From Ruminococcaceae bacterium FB2012 (GTDB taxonomy: Bacteria > Bacillota > Clostridia > Oscillospirales > Ruminococcaceae): a stretch of 64,000 bases of DNA. This document shows positions 7,190 to 15,372 of this stretch, one piece after another. The stretch spans positions 124,001 to 188,000 of the forward strand of contig FMXS01000009.1 in the NCBI GenBank assembly GCA_900104495.1, read 5' to 3'. How positions within the stretch are numbered: position 1 is the stretch's first letter; the number at the start of each line of letters is the position of its first letter. Under the pieces are notes generated by a model, which was not told where the DNA came from, did no database searches, and saw nothing but the letters and a program-made list of their open reading frames with translations. Both the position numbers and the translations under genes were made by a program.

Positions 7190-9436
7190 ATGAAAGGCTT
7201 TTTAGTTTCCGTCAGAGACAAGGCAAAAATATATATCAGCCGTAATCTGATGTTCATTACCTTTGTTGTTACATCGGTGGTCAATTCTTTTCTGCTGAGA
7301 GCTTTTACCGTAGGATTCAATTACAGTTTCATCAAGCCCGTTCTCGCGGATATCGCCGTGGTGCTGTTTTTCGCGCTTTTCGGCTATTGCTTCCGCCCGA
7401 AGCGCCGTTTCCCGTATTTCCTGGTGCTGAACATCCTCTTTACGGTGCTCACTATCGGCAACTGCATCTACTTTACCAATTATAAATCATTTCTGTCGAT
7501 CTCGCTGATCTCCACAGCTTCACAGCTGGGCGGAGTCATGGGAGCAGTCACCAATCTGCTTGAGGTCAAGCAGTTCGTGTTCCTTTGGTCGATCATCGCC
7601 CAGATAACCGTGTATGTGCTTATCAAGAAGAAAAAGCCGGATTATTTCGACGAGATAGAAAAGCTGGGCGTAGGGCGCAAGTACGCGATCTCTACTCTTG
7701 CGGCGGCGCTGGGTACCGGCGGTATTTTCGCCGCCACCCTTACGGGCACCGACGTTTCCCGCCTTGCCAAGCAGTGGAACAGGGAATATGTCCTCGGGAC
7801 CTTCGGCCAGTATACATATCAGATCTCGGATACGGTTTCAAGCCTCCACGCGAAGATGAATATGTGGCTGGGCTATGACGAGAACAAGCAGGCCTTCACC
7901 GAGTTCTACACCGAAAAGACCGATTCCGTCGTCACCGAGGGCAAGAACGAGTATTCCGATATTTTCAAGGGCAAGAACGTTATCGTCATCCACGCCGAGA
8001 GCATTCAGCAGTTCACGCTGGATACCTTTATAAACGGGGAGCCTCTTACCCCTAACCTCAGAAAGCTGGCAGGGGAGAGCCTCTACTTCTCCAACTTCTA
8101 TGCTCAGGAGTCCGTGGGGACCAGCTCCGACAGCGAGTTCACCTTCTCCTCTTCGCTGATGCCCGCCTCCAGCGGCACCGTAGCTATCAATTACTGGGAC
8201 AGAGACTATACCACCACTCAGTCCATGCTGGGAGACAGGGGCTATTACGTTTTCAGTATGCACGGCAACAACGGCTCCTACTGGAACCGTCTGAACCTGC
8301 ATAAGTCCCTGGGCTATGACAGGCTGTTCAATTATACCGACGATTTTGTAATAGATGAAACTATCGGCCTCGGCCTATCGGATAAATCCTTCTTCCGTCA
8401 GGCTATCCCGAAGATCAAGGAGATCTCCAGGGAGCATAAGAATTTCTACGGCACCCTTATAATGCTCACCAATCACACTCCTTTCACCGATATCGAGCGT
8501 GTCAGCAATTATCAGGTGGATTTCAAATATCGGAGGACCGACCCCGAAACAGGCGTTACCGAGCAGGTCTCCGCTCCCTTCCTGGAGGGCACCAAGCTGG
8601 GTAGCTACTTCAAGTCCGTCCATTATGCTGACGAGGCTATCGGTCAGCTGATAAGCGACCTCGACAGCGAGGGCCTGCTTGACAATACCGTCATCGTGCT
8701 TTACGGCGACCACGACGCCAAGGTCAAGGAAGAGCAGTTCGAGTATTACTACAACTACAACCCCTTCACCGAGGAAGTCCTTACCGCCGCCGACGAAGGT
8801 TATATCCCCGTGGACGATTTTTACTACAACCTCAACCGCAAGGTCCCCTTCATGATCTGGAGCAAGGACCTCAAGGAGCCCAAGGAGATCACCAAGGTCA
8901 TGGGAATGTACGACGTTCAGCCGACGCTGGGCAATATGTTCGGCTTCGAGAACTCCTACGCCCTCGGACACGATATATTCTCGATCCCCGAGAACGAGGA
9001 GAACGTGGTCATCTTCCCCAACGGCAATTTCGTCACCGATACCGTTTATTACAACAATCAGAAGGGCACCTACTTTGACGTCCGGGGCTACGACAACGTG
9101 GCAAAGCACGCTTCCTGCAATCAGAATTATAAGGATACCCCGAACCCCCTTTACAGCGGCATGAGGGATGCCAACTACAAGAAGCTGCACAACACCGCCT
9201 ACGGTGCCGATGCAGCCGCTCTCAGGACCAATGACGGTGCCGTGGACGAGGCTTATATCTCCCGGTATGTCACCTACGCCGAGGAGCGCATAAACATTTC
9301 CAACGCTATAATTTATTATGATATGATAAACAAGACCGCCGAAGGCTGGACCGGCGAGGCGCAGACAGTCGAAGCCCGCAAGGGCGTGTTTGCTCCCCCG
9401 AATGCCGATAAGCGTGAGCGGATCTATTCGATCTGA
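7190..9436 (+). CDS. LTA synthase family sulfatase-like transferase
   Basis: Membrane phosphoglycerol-transferase/sulfatase family. LtaS polymerises lipoteichoic acid from phosphatidylglycerol outside the membrane; homologues modify other glycolipids. The protein (748 residues) has about five N-terminal membrane segments (within residues 1-190) and a large extracellular alkaline-phosphatase-fold domain. The catalytic segment reads QESVGTSSDSEFTF, where a Thr takes the nucleophile position and Asp/Glu residues follow. Later metal-binding motifs include TNHTPF and LYGDHDAK. The start is placed at ATG 7190 because GGAGGG lies 5 bp upstream; an in-frame ATG at 7160 lacks a ribosome-binding site. 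It is a single-gene transcript. Confidence 0.9.
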   Translation: MKGFLVSVRDKAKIYISRNLMFITFVVTSVVNSFLLRAFTVGFNYSFIKPVLADIAVVLFFALFGYCFRPKRRFPYFLVLNILFTVLTIGNCIYFTNYKSFLSISLISTASQLGGVMGAVTNLLEVKQFVFLWSIIAQITVYVLIKKKKPDYFDEIEKLGVGRKYAISTLAAALGTGGIFAATLTGTDVSRLAKQWNREYVLGTFGQYTYQISDTVSSLHAKMNMWLGYDENKQAFTEFYTEKTDSVVTEGKNEYSDIFKGKNVIVIHAESIQQFTLDTFINGEPLTPNLRKLAGESLYFSNFYAQESVGTSSDSEFTFSSSLMPASSGTVAINYWDRDYTTTQSMLGDRGYYVFSMHGNNGSYWNRLNLHKSLGYDRLFNYTDDFVIDETIGLGLSDKSFFRQAIPKIKEISREHKNFYGTLIMLTNHTPFTDIERVSNYQVDFKYRRTDPETGVTEQVSAPFLEGTKLGSYFKSVHYADEAIGQLISDLDSEGLLDNTVIVLYGDHDAKVKEEQFEYYYNYNPFTEEVLTAADEGYIPVDDFYYNLNRKVPFMIWSKDLKEPKEITKVMGMYDVQPTLGNMFGFENSYALGHDIFSIPENEENVVIFPNGNFVTDTVYYNNQKGTYFDVRGYDNVAKHASCNQNYKDTPNPLYSGMRDANYKKLHNTAYGADAAALRTNDGAVDEAYISRYVTYAEERINISNAIIYYDMINKTAEGWTGEAQTVEARKGVFAPPNADKRERIYSI

Positions 9437-9465
9437 AAAAAATTGAAAAAATTTTTCAAAAAGAC

Positions 9466-9494
9466 TTGCTTTTTCTGAAAAAGTATGTTATAAT
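9466..9494 (+). promoter_or_regulatory. Promoter of rpmB
   Basis: TTGCTT (9466-9471) and TATAAT (9489-9494) with a 17-bp spacer. Confidence 0.75.
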
Positions 9495-9550
9495 ACTTTA
9501 GTATTGCAGATCATGTAGTTTTTTGAGCATGGAAAGGGAGGTGCTGCCTC

Positions 9551-9736
9551 ATGGCAAAATGTGAATTTTGCGGAAAGGGTGTTACTTTCGGTATCAAGGT
9601 TTCCCACTCTCACAGAAGAACTAACAGAGCTTGGAAGCCCAATGTAAAGCGCGTAAAGGCCGTTGTTAACGGTACTCCTACACACGTTTACGCTTGCTCC
9701 AGATGCCTGCGTTCCGGTAAGGTAGAGCGTGCTTGA
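9551..9736 (+). CDS. rpmB: 50S ribosomal protein L28 (zinc-binding form)
   Basis: Component of the large ribosomal subunit, 61 residues. The L28 body is recognisable by SHSHRRTNRAWKPN. The N-terminal CEFCGK and the later CSRC form four cysteines, so this is the zinc-binding (C+) variant rather than a zinc-independent paralogue. A strong GGGAGG ribosome-binding site precedes ATG 9551. It is monocistronic with its own promoter and terminator, a common arrangement for rpmB in Firmicutes. Confidence 0.97.
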   Translation: MAKCEFCGKGVTFGIKVSHSHRRTNRAWKPNVKRVKAVVNGTPTHVYACSRCLRSGKVERA

Positions 9737-9769
9737 TCGCCGACGAAACATCAGAAGATCAAAGAATAT

Positions 9770-9797
9770 AAGACAGTCGAAAGGCTGTCTTTTTTCT
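9770..9797 (+). terminator. Terminator of rpmB
   Basis: Short stem AGACAG/CTGTCT with a GAAA-type loop, followed by six T. Confidence 0.85.
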
Positions 9798-9824
9798 TTG
9801 TTTTAACAATTGATCAAAAAACGC

Positions 9825-9853
9825 TTGCATTCTTTTCCGTTATGTGTTATAAT
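9825..9853 (+). promoter_or_regulatory. Promoter of the M50 protease-scpAB operon
   Basis: TTGCAT (9825-9830) and TATAAT (9848-9853) with a 17-bp spacer, 71 bp before the first start codon. Confidence 0.75.
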
Positions 9854-9924
9854 ATACCATATATGAATATATCCGTTTTTTCGGCAGAGCTTATTTGCCG
9901 TGAAACCGAATACGGAGGCATAAT

Positions 9925-10593
9925 ATGCATTTTACCCAGGAAGACATCCTTAAATACGGCGTCAAGCTGATAATAATTTTCCTTGTTATACCCATCCACG
10001 AGTTCGCTCATGCCTGGGCCGCCACAAAGCTCGGCGATAATACGCCTGAGTATCAGGGCAGACTGACTCTTAACCCGATAGCCCATATCGATCCAATCGG
10101 CGCGATATGCATATTCTTTACCGGCTTCGGCTGGGGCAAACCCGTCCAGGTCAACCCTCTGAAATTCAAGAAATACCGCAAGGGCATGGCTCTTACCGCC
10201 GCCGCCGGCCCGATAATGAACGTTATCATCGGATTCATCGGCATCATATTCTATAAGATGATCTACGCATTGTCTTTGACCCACGATTCCGAGGCTCTGG
10301 TATGGCTTTGCACTATTATGTGGTATTTCACTATCATCAATGTGGGACTTGCCGCCTTCAATCTGCTGCCTGTCCCGCCTCTTGACGGTTCAAAAATACT
10401 CGGCTATTTCCTGCCGCCCAAGTGGGAAAAGCTGATCTATGACTATCAGCTGTATATCTCCCTCGGATTCCTGCTTCTGCTGGTGACCGGCGCCCTCGAC
10501 AGGCCCCTCGGCGCAGTGCAGAACGGTATGTTCTGGATACTGGATAAGATGACCTTCTGGGTAGACTTGATAATCAAGGCGATACTGAACTGA
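9925..10593 (+). CDS. Site-2-protease-family zinc metalloprotease (M50)
   Basis: Integral-membrane metalloprotease of the small M50 group (222 residues). The zinc site HEFAH is in the first membrane helix (IPIHEFAHAWAATKLGD), and the third ligand is in the later motif NLLPVPPLDGSK, the family NxxPxPxLDG signature. Several further hydrophobic segments follow. Its stop overlaps the scpA start (TGATG), so the two are translationally coupled, a frequent arrangement in Firmicutes. The natural substrate is unknown. Co-expression with chromosome-segregation genes is conserved by position rather than explained by function. Confidence 0.93.
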   Translation: MHFTQEDILKYGVKLIIIFLVIPIHEFAHAWAATKLGDNTPEYQGRLTLNPIAHIDPIGAICIFFTGFGWGKPVQVNPLKFKKYRKGMALTAAAGPIMNVIIGFIGIIFYKMIYALSLTHDSEALVWLCTIMWYFTIINVGLAAFNLLPVPPLDGSKILGYFLPPKWEKLIYDYQLYISLGFLLLLVTGALDRPLGAVQNGMFWILDKMTFWVDLIIKAILN

Positions 10594-11903
10594 TGGAATC
10601 GATAAAATTCAAGCTCGATGCCTTTGAAGGGCCCCTCGATCTGCTGCTGCATCTGGTCTCAAAGCATAAAATGAACATCTGCGATATTGAGATCAGCCTG
10701 CTGCTGGAGCAGTATCTTGAGTATATAAACGGCATTGAGGACCTTGACTACGAAATAGCGGCGGACTTCTTTGAAATGGCCGCAAGACTTATCTATATAA
10801 AGACCTGCTATCTGCTGCCCCGTCCCGAGGAGGCCGAGGAACTCAAAAAGGAACTCCAGGGCAGGATGATAGAGTATTCTCTCTGCAAGCTGGCCGCCCA
10901 GCGTCTGCGTGACGGCTACGCCGGAGGTACGGTTTTCGTGAGAGAGCCCGTGAAGCTGCCGGTGAACAAGCAGTATACCCGCCTTCACGACAAGCAGGAG
11001 CTTTACGATGCCTATATGGCGATCTATTCCAAGGTGAAGAACTACACGCCCCTTCGGGCAAATATGTTCTCGCCTATCGTTTCAAAGCGGATCGTCTCGG
11101 TGGAGTCCAAGATCACCTACGTCCTTGAACGCCTCTATACCGTGGGACGTTTTGAGATGTCCTCCCTTTACGAGGGAATGACCGACCGTTCCGAGCGCAT
11201 CGCTACATTTTTGGCGGTGCTGGAGCTGACAAAGTCGGGGAGCATTTGTCTCAACGAGGATAATACCGTCATCACTCTCCGCACGGACAAGCCGGAGGAT
11301 GACGAAGAAGAAGCCCCCGGCGAGATCGTCCCCGAGCCGGAATCGTCCGAGCCTTTGGAAGAATCGGAGCCAGTCCCCGAGCCGGAAATAGAAACAGATA
11401 CCGCCGTGCCGGAGCCCCCGGAAGAGCCGGAACCCGTCCCCGAGCCGGAAGTTGATACAGTTACAACCGAGCCGGAGCTCCCGGAAGAACCGGAACCCGT
11501 CCCCGAGCCGGAAGTTGATACAGTTACAACCGGGCCGGAGCCCCCGGAAGAACCGGAACCCGTCCCCGAGCCGGAGGATAAACCCCGCCCGAAAAGGTAT
11601 TCGGCCCGGCTGGCTTTGGAGACCCACACCGTTTCCCTTAGACTGCCGGAGATAAAAGCCGTTCCCGCCTATGCGCCGGTCATCGAGCCGGAAAAGTCAG
11701 TGACCGAGCCGGAGAAGCCCGAGGCCCGGCCTGCGGAAACCGTTGCCGAACCCGTATCGGAGGAAACATCCGAAACGCCGGCGGAAGAGGCTCCCGAAAC
11801 GGCATTCAAGGCCAACTATTTCGGTCGCCGGTATTACTGGGGCAATGCCCCTCTTTCCCTCGGAGAGAGAAACTACCGCGCCGCCGTGCTGCTGAGGAAG
11901 TAA
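10593..11903 (+). CDS. scpA: Segregation and condensation protein A with a long Pro/Glu repeat tail
   Basis: Kleisin subunit of the SMC-ScpAB condensin, bridging SMC heads and binding ScpB to organise and segregate the chromosome. The N-terminal signature FEGPLDLLLHLV and the C-terminal winged-helix region (around SSLYEGMTDRSERIATFLAVLEL) occupy about residues 1-245, the normal full length of ScpA. Beyond this the protein continues for about 190 residues of acidic, Pro/Glu/Val-rich sequence with a 21-residue tandem repeat (63 bp at DNA level), ending in a basic segment around FGRRYYWGN. The tail is unusual and presumably disordered. It starts with ATG 10593 overlapping the upstream stop. Confidence 0.93.
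   Translation: MESIKFKLDAFEGPLDLLLHLVSKHKMNICDIEISLLLEQYLEYINGIEDLDYEIAADFFEMAARLIYIKTCYLLPRPEEAEELKKELQGRMIEYSLCKLAAQRLRDGYAGGTVFVREPVKLPVNKQYTRLHDKQELYDAYMAIYSKVKNYTPLRANMFSPIVSKRIVSVESKITYVLERLYTVGRFEMSSLYEGMTDRSERIATFLAVLELTKSGSICLNEDNTVITLRTDKPEDDEEEAPGEIVPEPESSEPLEESEPVPEPEIETDTAVPEPPEEPEPVPEPEVDTVTTEPELPEEPEPVPEPEVDTVTTGPEPPEEPEPVPEPEDKPRPKRYSARLALETHTVSLRLPEIKAVPAYAPVIEPEKSVTEPEKPEARPAETVAEPVSEETSETPAEEAPETAFKANYFGRRYYWGNAPLSLGERNYRAAVLLRK
11362..11578 (+). repeat. 63-bp in-frame tandem repeats in the scpA tail
   Basis: About three and a half copies with an exact 63-bp period: the unit beginning around 11431 recurs at 11494 and 11557, and a diverged copy precedes it at about 11368. 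Each encodes 21 residues of the form EEPEPVPEPEVDTVTT. The near identity of the two central units suggests recent duplication and possible length variation between strains. Confidence 0.85.
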
Positions 11904-11906
11904 AAA

Positions 11907-12494
11907 ATGGATATGACCGACATCGAAATAAAGACTGCCGCCGTGGAGGCTATCCTCTTTGCGGGCGGCGACCCCATAGAAGCCGATAAGATCGCGCTGG
12001 CCGCAGGCATTGAGCCCGTGGAGCTGGGCGAGATCATCGCAAGGCTTGAAGAAAAATACTCCCGGGAGGATTCCGGCATTGAGCTTTTGAAGCTGGAGGA
12101 CTGCTATCAGCTGGCTACTAAACAGCGCTTTGCTCCGCAGATCAAGGAAGCCTTCGAGATCAAGAAAAACGCCGCCCTCTCCGCCGCCGCTATGGAAGTG
12201 CTGACAATAGTTGCCTACAATCAGCCGGTGACCAAGAGCTTTGTGGAAAACGTCCGCGGAGTGGATTCCTCCTCGACGGTGAATTCTCTGGTGGAGAAAG
12301 GCCTGCTCTGCGAAGCCGGAAGACTGGAGCTCCCCGGAAGGCCCATAGCCTACAAGACCACGGATGCTTTCCTGCGTTCGTTTCAGATCTCAAGCATAAG
12401 CGAACTCCCGCCCCTCCCGGAGCAGGAGGCACAAATGACCATAGACGAGGTCATTGAACTCCAGGAGACCGACGGAGAAACGGACGGAGAGTAA
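11907..12494 (+). CDS. scpB: Segregation and condensation protein B
   Basis: Partner of ScpA in the SMC condensin complex. The 195-residue protein shows the expected two winged-helix domains: the first starts at KTAAVEAILFAGGDPIEADKIA, and the second contains AAMEVLTIVAYNQPVTKSFVENVRGVDSSSTV, the most conserved ScpB block, followed by GRPIAYKTTDAFL. It begins 4 bp after the scpA stop, in the same operon. The acidic C-terminal tail is a normal ScpB feature. Confidence 0.95.
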   Translation: MDMTDIEIKTAAVEAILFAGGDPIEADKIALAAGIEPVELGEIIARLEEKYSREDSGIELLKLEDCYQLATKQRFAPQIKEAFEIKKNAALSAAAMEVLTIVAYNQPVTKSFVENVRGVDSSSTVNSLVEKGLLCEAGRLELPGRPIAYKTTDAFLRSFQISSISELPPLPEQEAQMTIDEVIELQETDGETDGE

Positions 12495-12525
12495 TTCTTC
12501 ATTTCCAATTCCTTAACAGACCGAG

Positions 12526-13485
12526 GTGAGGAACATTAAAAAGAAGTTTAAGCTGATCGGCATAATACTTGCAGTCATCGCGGTGTTTGTGCTGCTGATC
12601 TATTTCGGTATCTTCTGGCGGACGATGCTGGGACTGCTGGTGCTTATCGTTGTGCTGCTGCATTTTTCAGTCAGCATTCATCTGAAAGCCGGCCGCAAAG
12701 AAGGCATAGACATCCGAGCTAAGTATCTGTTCCTCACTCTCTATCCGAGAAAGAAGAAAGAGTCCAAAAAGAGCGCCGCTCCCCCCGAGCCTCTGACCTT
12801 TGACGACGATCTCTTTGAGGATGCCGATGCCCTCCCCGATGCTCCCCCTTCCGAGGAAGAAGTACCGAAGCCCGACCTTGCTGCTGCGATCCGCGAGGCC
12901 GAAAAGGTCGATAAAGAAGAAGCCCTTCAGCCCGAGGATAAGCCCGCGGAGCCGAATGCTTCGGAGGAGACCGGCGAAAAGCAGGAAAACAAGGCAGCTG
13001 CCGCCCCTGCTCCCGCCGAGGAAAAGGGCAAGGGCAAGTTAGCCGCCCTGAAAGAAAAGTTTGAAAAGGTCAAGCCCTACATCCCTATCGGGTGGAAGGC
13101 CGTAAAGAAATTCTGCAAGGCTATACGCTTTGAAGGCGTGGATATACAAGGTGAAGTGGGACGTTTCGACGCCCACGAGGCCGCGATCTACTACGGCGCG
13201 GTGCAGAAGATCGTCTTTGATATCCTTGCGAAGATCGGGCTGATCTTTACATTGAAGGTGAAACGTGCGGATGTCCGGTGCGCTTTCGGAGAGAACAAGA
13301 TCGACGGCTCCGCCGAGCTGACCGTCAGAGTACGTCCCTCCACGCTTATTGCAATAGCATTCTGTACGGGCATCAATTTCCTGAGAGTGTTCCTCAAGGA
13401 ACGCAAAAAGCGGAAAAAGGCCGCTCAGGAGGCCGCCGCTCAGTCAAACGAGTCGAATAATGCAGCGCAGGCCGCTGCTTCGTAA
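12526..13485 (+). CDS. DUF2953-family membrane protein
   Basis: One or two N-terminal membrane segments (about residues 10-45), then a DUF2953-type domain split by an Ala/Pro/Glu/Lys-rich disordered insert (about residues 80-180). The conserved C-terminal part (about 190-300) carries the recognisable RADVRCAFGENKIDGSAELT stretch. Function is unknown. In spore-formers these genes sit near gerW/ytfJ, as here. The start is uncertain: the GTG at 12526 overlaps the best ribosome-binding sequence (GAGGTGAGG), so initiation may be at a non-canonical codon such as the ATT at 12535. Confidence 0.7.
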   Translation: MRNIKKKFKLIGIILAVIAVFVLLIYFGIFWRTMLGLLVLIVVLLHFSVSIHLKAGRKEGIDIRAKYLFLTLYPRKKKESKKSAAPPEPLTFDDDLFEDADALPDAPPSEEEVPKPDLAAAIREAEKVDKEEALQPEDKPAEPNASEETGEKQENKAAAAPAPAEEKGKGKLAALKEKFEKVKPYIPIGWKAVKKFCKAIRFEGVDIQGEVGRFDAHEAAIYYGAVQKIVFDILAKIGLIFTLKVKRADVRCAFGENKIDGSAELTVRVRPSTLIAIAFCTGINFLRVFLKERKKRKKAAQEAAAQSNESNNAAQAAAS

Positions 13486-13510
13486 TAAAACAGAAAGAGG
13501 GTCATTTAAA

Positions 13511-13747
13511 ATGAGCGTAAACGAAAACTGGAAGAACGAAAACTGCTGCGAGAAGAAGGATAAGAAGTGCAAGTGCAAAAAGAAGAGGATCGGAAACAAC
13601 ATCAAGTTCCGCATCGGCGCCGATAAGGGCGGCATCCTGCTGAACATCCATCTGACGCCCTTTATGGCTATCGCAGTGTTCCTGGGCATTGCCTGCGTTA
13701 TCTTCGCAGGGAAGAAAGACTGCTGCTGCGGCTGCTGCAAGGACTGA
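13511..13747 (+). CDS. Cysteine-rich small membrane protein
   Basis: A 78-residue protein I do not recognise. It has three parts: a charged head with Cys/Lys clusters (NCCEKKDKKCKCKKKR), a linker, and a hydrophobic helix (about residues 48-66), ending in the tail KKDCCCGCCKD. Nine cysteines flank one membrane helix, suggesting metal or redox ligands at one or both membrane faces. ATG 13511 is chosen because AGAGGG lies just upstream; an earlier in-frame start at 13460 lies inside the preceding gene. It is placed between DUF2953 and gerW in a run of spore-related genes. Confidence 0.7.
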   Translation: MSVNENWKNENCCEKKDKKCKCKKKRIGNNIKFRIGADKGGILLNIHLTPFMAIAVFLGIACVIFAGKKDCCCGCCKD

Positions 13748-13788
13748 TCTTCCGATTTTATTAAGCATATCAGAAAGGACAGATTATA

Positions 13789-14199
13789 ATGAGCGATAAC
13801 ACGAAGCTGGAACAGCTTGTCAAGACTGCAATGGAGAAGATAAAAGAGCTTACCGAGTGCGAGACCGTTGTCGGCAAGCCTATCGTTACCGCTGACGGCA
13901 CAACGATCATCCCCATCTCCAAGGTGTCTATGGGATTTGCTTCCGGCGGAAGCGATCTGCCTACCAAAGCCGGCGGACAGTTCGGCGGCGGCTCCGGCGC
14001 CGGAGTAACGGTCCAGCCTATGGCCTTCATCGTGTGCAGAGAGGGCGAGACCAAGCTGCTCCAGATGACCACCAACACCGCATACCAGAATGCTGTGGTC
14101 AATGTAGTCCCCGAAGTAGTTGACAAGATCATCGATTTCGTTGACAAGAAGACCGGCAAGAAGCCTCCTGCCGATCTTGAAGTCGAGACCGACGAATAA
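13789..14199 (+). CDS. gerW: GerW family sporulation protein (YtfJ)
   Basis: YtfJ/GerW proteins are spore-associated and are needed for normal germination in Bacillus; the biochemical role is not settled. The 136-residue protein has the family pattern: a helical N-terminus, TVVGKPIVTADGTTIIPISKVSMGFASGG, a Gly-rich centre (GGQFGGGSGAGVTVQPMAF) and an acidic C-terminus. A good ribosome-binding site (AGAAAGGA) precedes ATG 13789. It lies between the Cys-rich membrane protein and the dacF-like gene, supporting a sporulation-linked operon. Confidence 0.93.
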   Translation: MSDNTKLEQLVKTAMEKIKELTECETVVGKPIVTADGTTIIPISKVSMGFASGGSDLPTKAGGQFGGGSGAGVTVQPMAFIVCREGETKLLQMTTNTAYQNAVVNVVPEVVDKIIDFVDKKTGKKPPADLEVETDE

Positions 14200-14282
14200 A
14201 CATTTGCAGGTTTTTCCGCGAATTTAAAAGCTCAGACCGCGCAGTATAAGTTATGAGAAAACTTGTATGTGAGGTCTGAGTT

Positions 14283-15350
14283 ATGGATATTCTGTCAATA
14301 ATTGCGGCTGCCGTTATGTCGCTGTCCGCTTGTTTAAGTGTGCCTGCGGCAAAGGCGCAGGACTCCGAGCCTGCGGTTCCTGCCAAGGGATGTGTGGTCA
14401 TCGATGCCATTTCCGGGGACGTGCTCTACGCGAAAAACGAGTCGGAGAAGCTTCCCATGGCCAGCACTACCAAGATAATGTCGGCCTATATCGCCCTGCA
14501 CCAGGACGGGCTCGATACGCCCTTCATCGTTGACAGCGAGGCAATAAAGGTGGAAGGCTCCTCCATGGGCCTGCGCGAAGGGGACAGAGTCACTCTGCGC
14601 CAGTTGGTCTGCGGTATGCTGCTTCCCAGCGGGAACGATGCCGCCAATGCTGCCGCTGTCCGTATAGCCGGCAGCGTCCCGGCTTTCGTGAAGCTGATGA
14701 ACAGCTATGCTGCGGAAATGGGCCTGTCCGATACCCACTTCGTCACACCCTCCGGGCTGGACGACTATACCGATGAGCATTACTCAACGGCGCTGGACAT
14801 GGCAAAGCTCACCCGTGAATCCTTGAAGCTTGACAGCTTCCGCGAGATCTGCGGCAGCAGGACCATGCAGCTGGATACCGGCAAGCCGAATCAGAAACGG
14901 TGGCTTTCCAACACCAACCGCCTGCTGGGTATGTGCGAGGGCTGTATAGGCGTAAAGACCGGGTTCACCGATAAGGCGGGCAGATGCCTTGTTTCCGCCT
15001 GTGAACGAGAGGGAAGCACTCTGATTTGCGTGACCCTTAACGATAAGAACGACTGGGAGGATCACAAGGCGCTTTATGACCGCTGCTTCGGATTGATGCG
15101 TGATACCGAGCTTCCCCCCGAGCTTTCCGGGTATAAGATCGACTGTCCCGACAAGGGCGCTGCATTAAATGCGGTGGGCGAAAGCGGGAGCATCCGTCTG
15201 CCTCACAGCGCAGTGGGACGTCTCCGGCGCGTGACCCTTATCCCGCCTTTGATCTACCTTCCCGTGAAGGAAGGGGAACAGGTGGGATCAACGAAATTCT
15301 ATCTTGACGGAGAATTGATAGCCAGCCTGCCGATCAAAACGGCGGGCTGA
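14283..15350 (+). CDS. D-alanyl-D-alanine carboxypeptidase (serine, DacF/DacB-like)
   Basis: Penicillin-binding carboxypeptidase (peptidase S11) removing the terminal D-Ala from stem peptides outside the membrane. A signal peptide (about residues 1-25) precedes the catalytic domain. All three active-site motifs are present: SxxK as STTK in MASTTKIMSAY, SxN as SGN in LLPSGNDAAN, and KTG in IGVKTGFTDKAG. A C-terminal beta domain follows (about 270-350). Proximity to gerW, scpAB and rluB mirrors the Bacillus scpA-dacB-rluB region, so a sporulation-type role (DacF or DacB) is likely. I see no clear C-terminal amphipathic anchor. Confidence 0.92.
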   Translation: MDILSIIAAAVMSLSACLSVPAAKAQDSEPAVPAKGCVVIDAISGDVLYAKNESEKLPMASTTKIMSAYIALHQDGLDTPFIVDSEAIKVEGSSMGLREGDRVTLRQLVCGMLLPSGNDAANAAAVRIAGSVPAFVKLMNSYAAEMGLSDTHFVTPSGLDDYTDEHYSTALDMAKLTRESLKLDSFREICGSRTMQLDTGKPNQKRWLSNTNRLLGMCEGCIGVKTGFTDKAGRCLVSACEREGSTLICVTLNDKNDWEDHKALYDRCFGLMRDTELPPELSGYKIDCPDKGAALNAVGESGSIRLPHSAVGRLRRVTLIPPLIYLPVKEGEQVGSTKFYLDGELIASLPIKTAG

Positions 15351-15372
15351 ATTATATAGGGAGTATGAAAAA

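Noticed and set aside
9440..9462. AT-rich palindrome TTGAAAAAATTTTTCAA as a regulator site
   Set aside because: It is more simply a weak terminator remnant of the preceding gene immediately upstream of the rpmB promoter; no pattern matching a known regulator was found.
11082..11629. Gly/Ser-rich repeat protein on the minus strand
   Set aside because: Its apparent repeat is only the complement of the Pro/Glu repeats of scpA.
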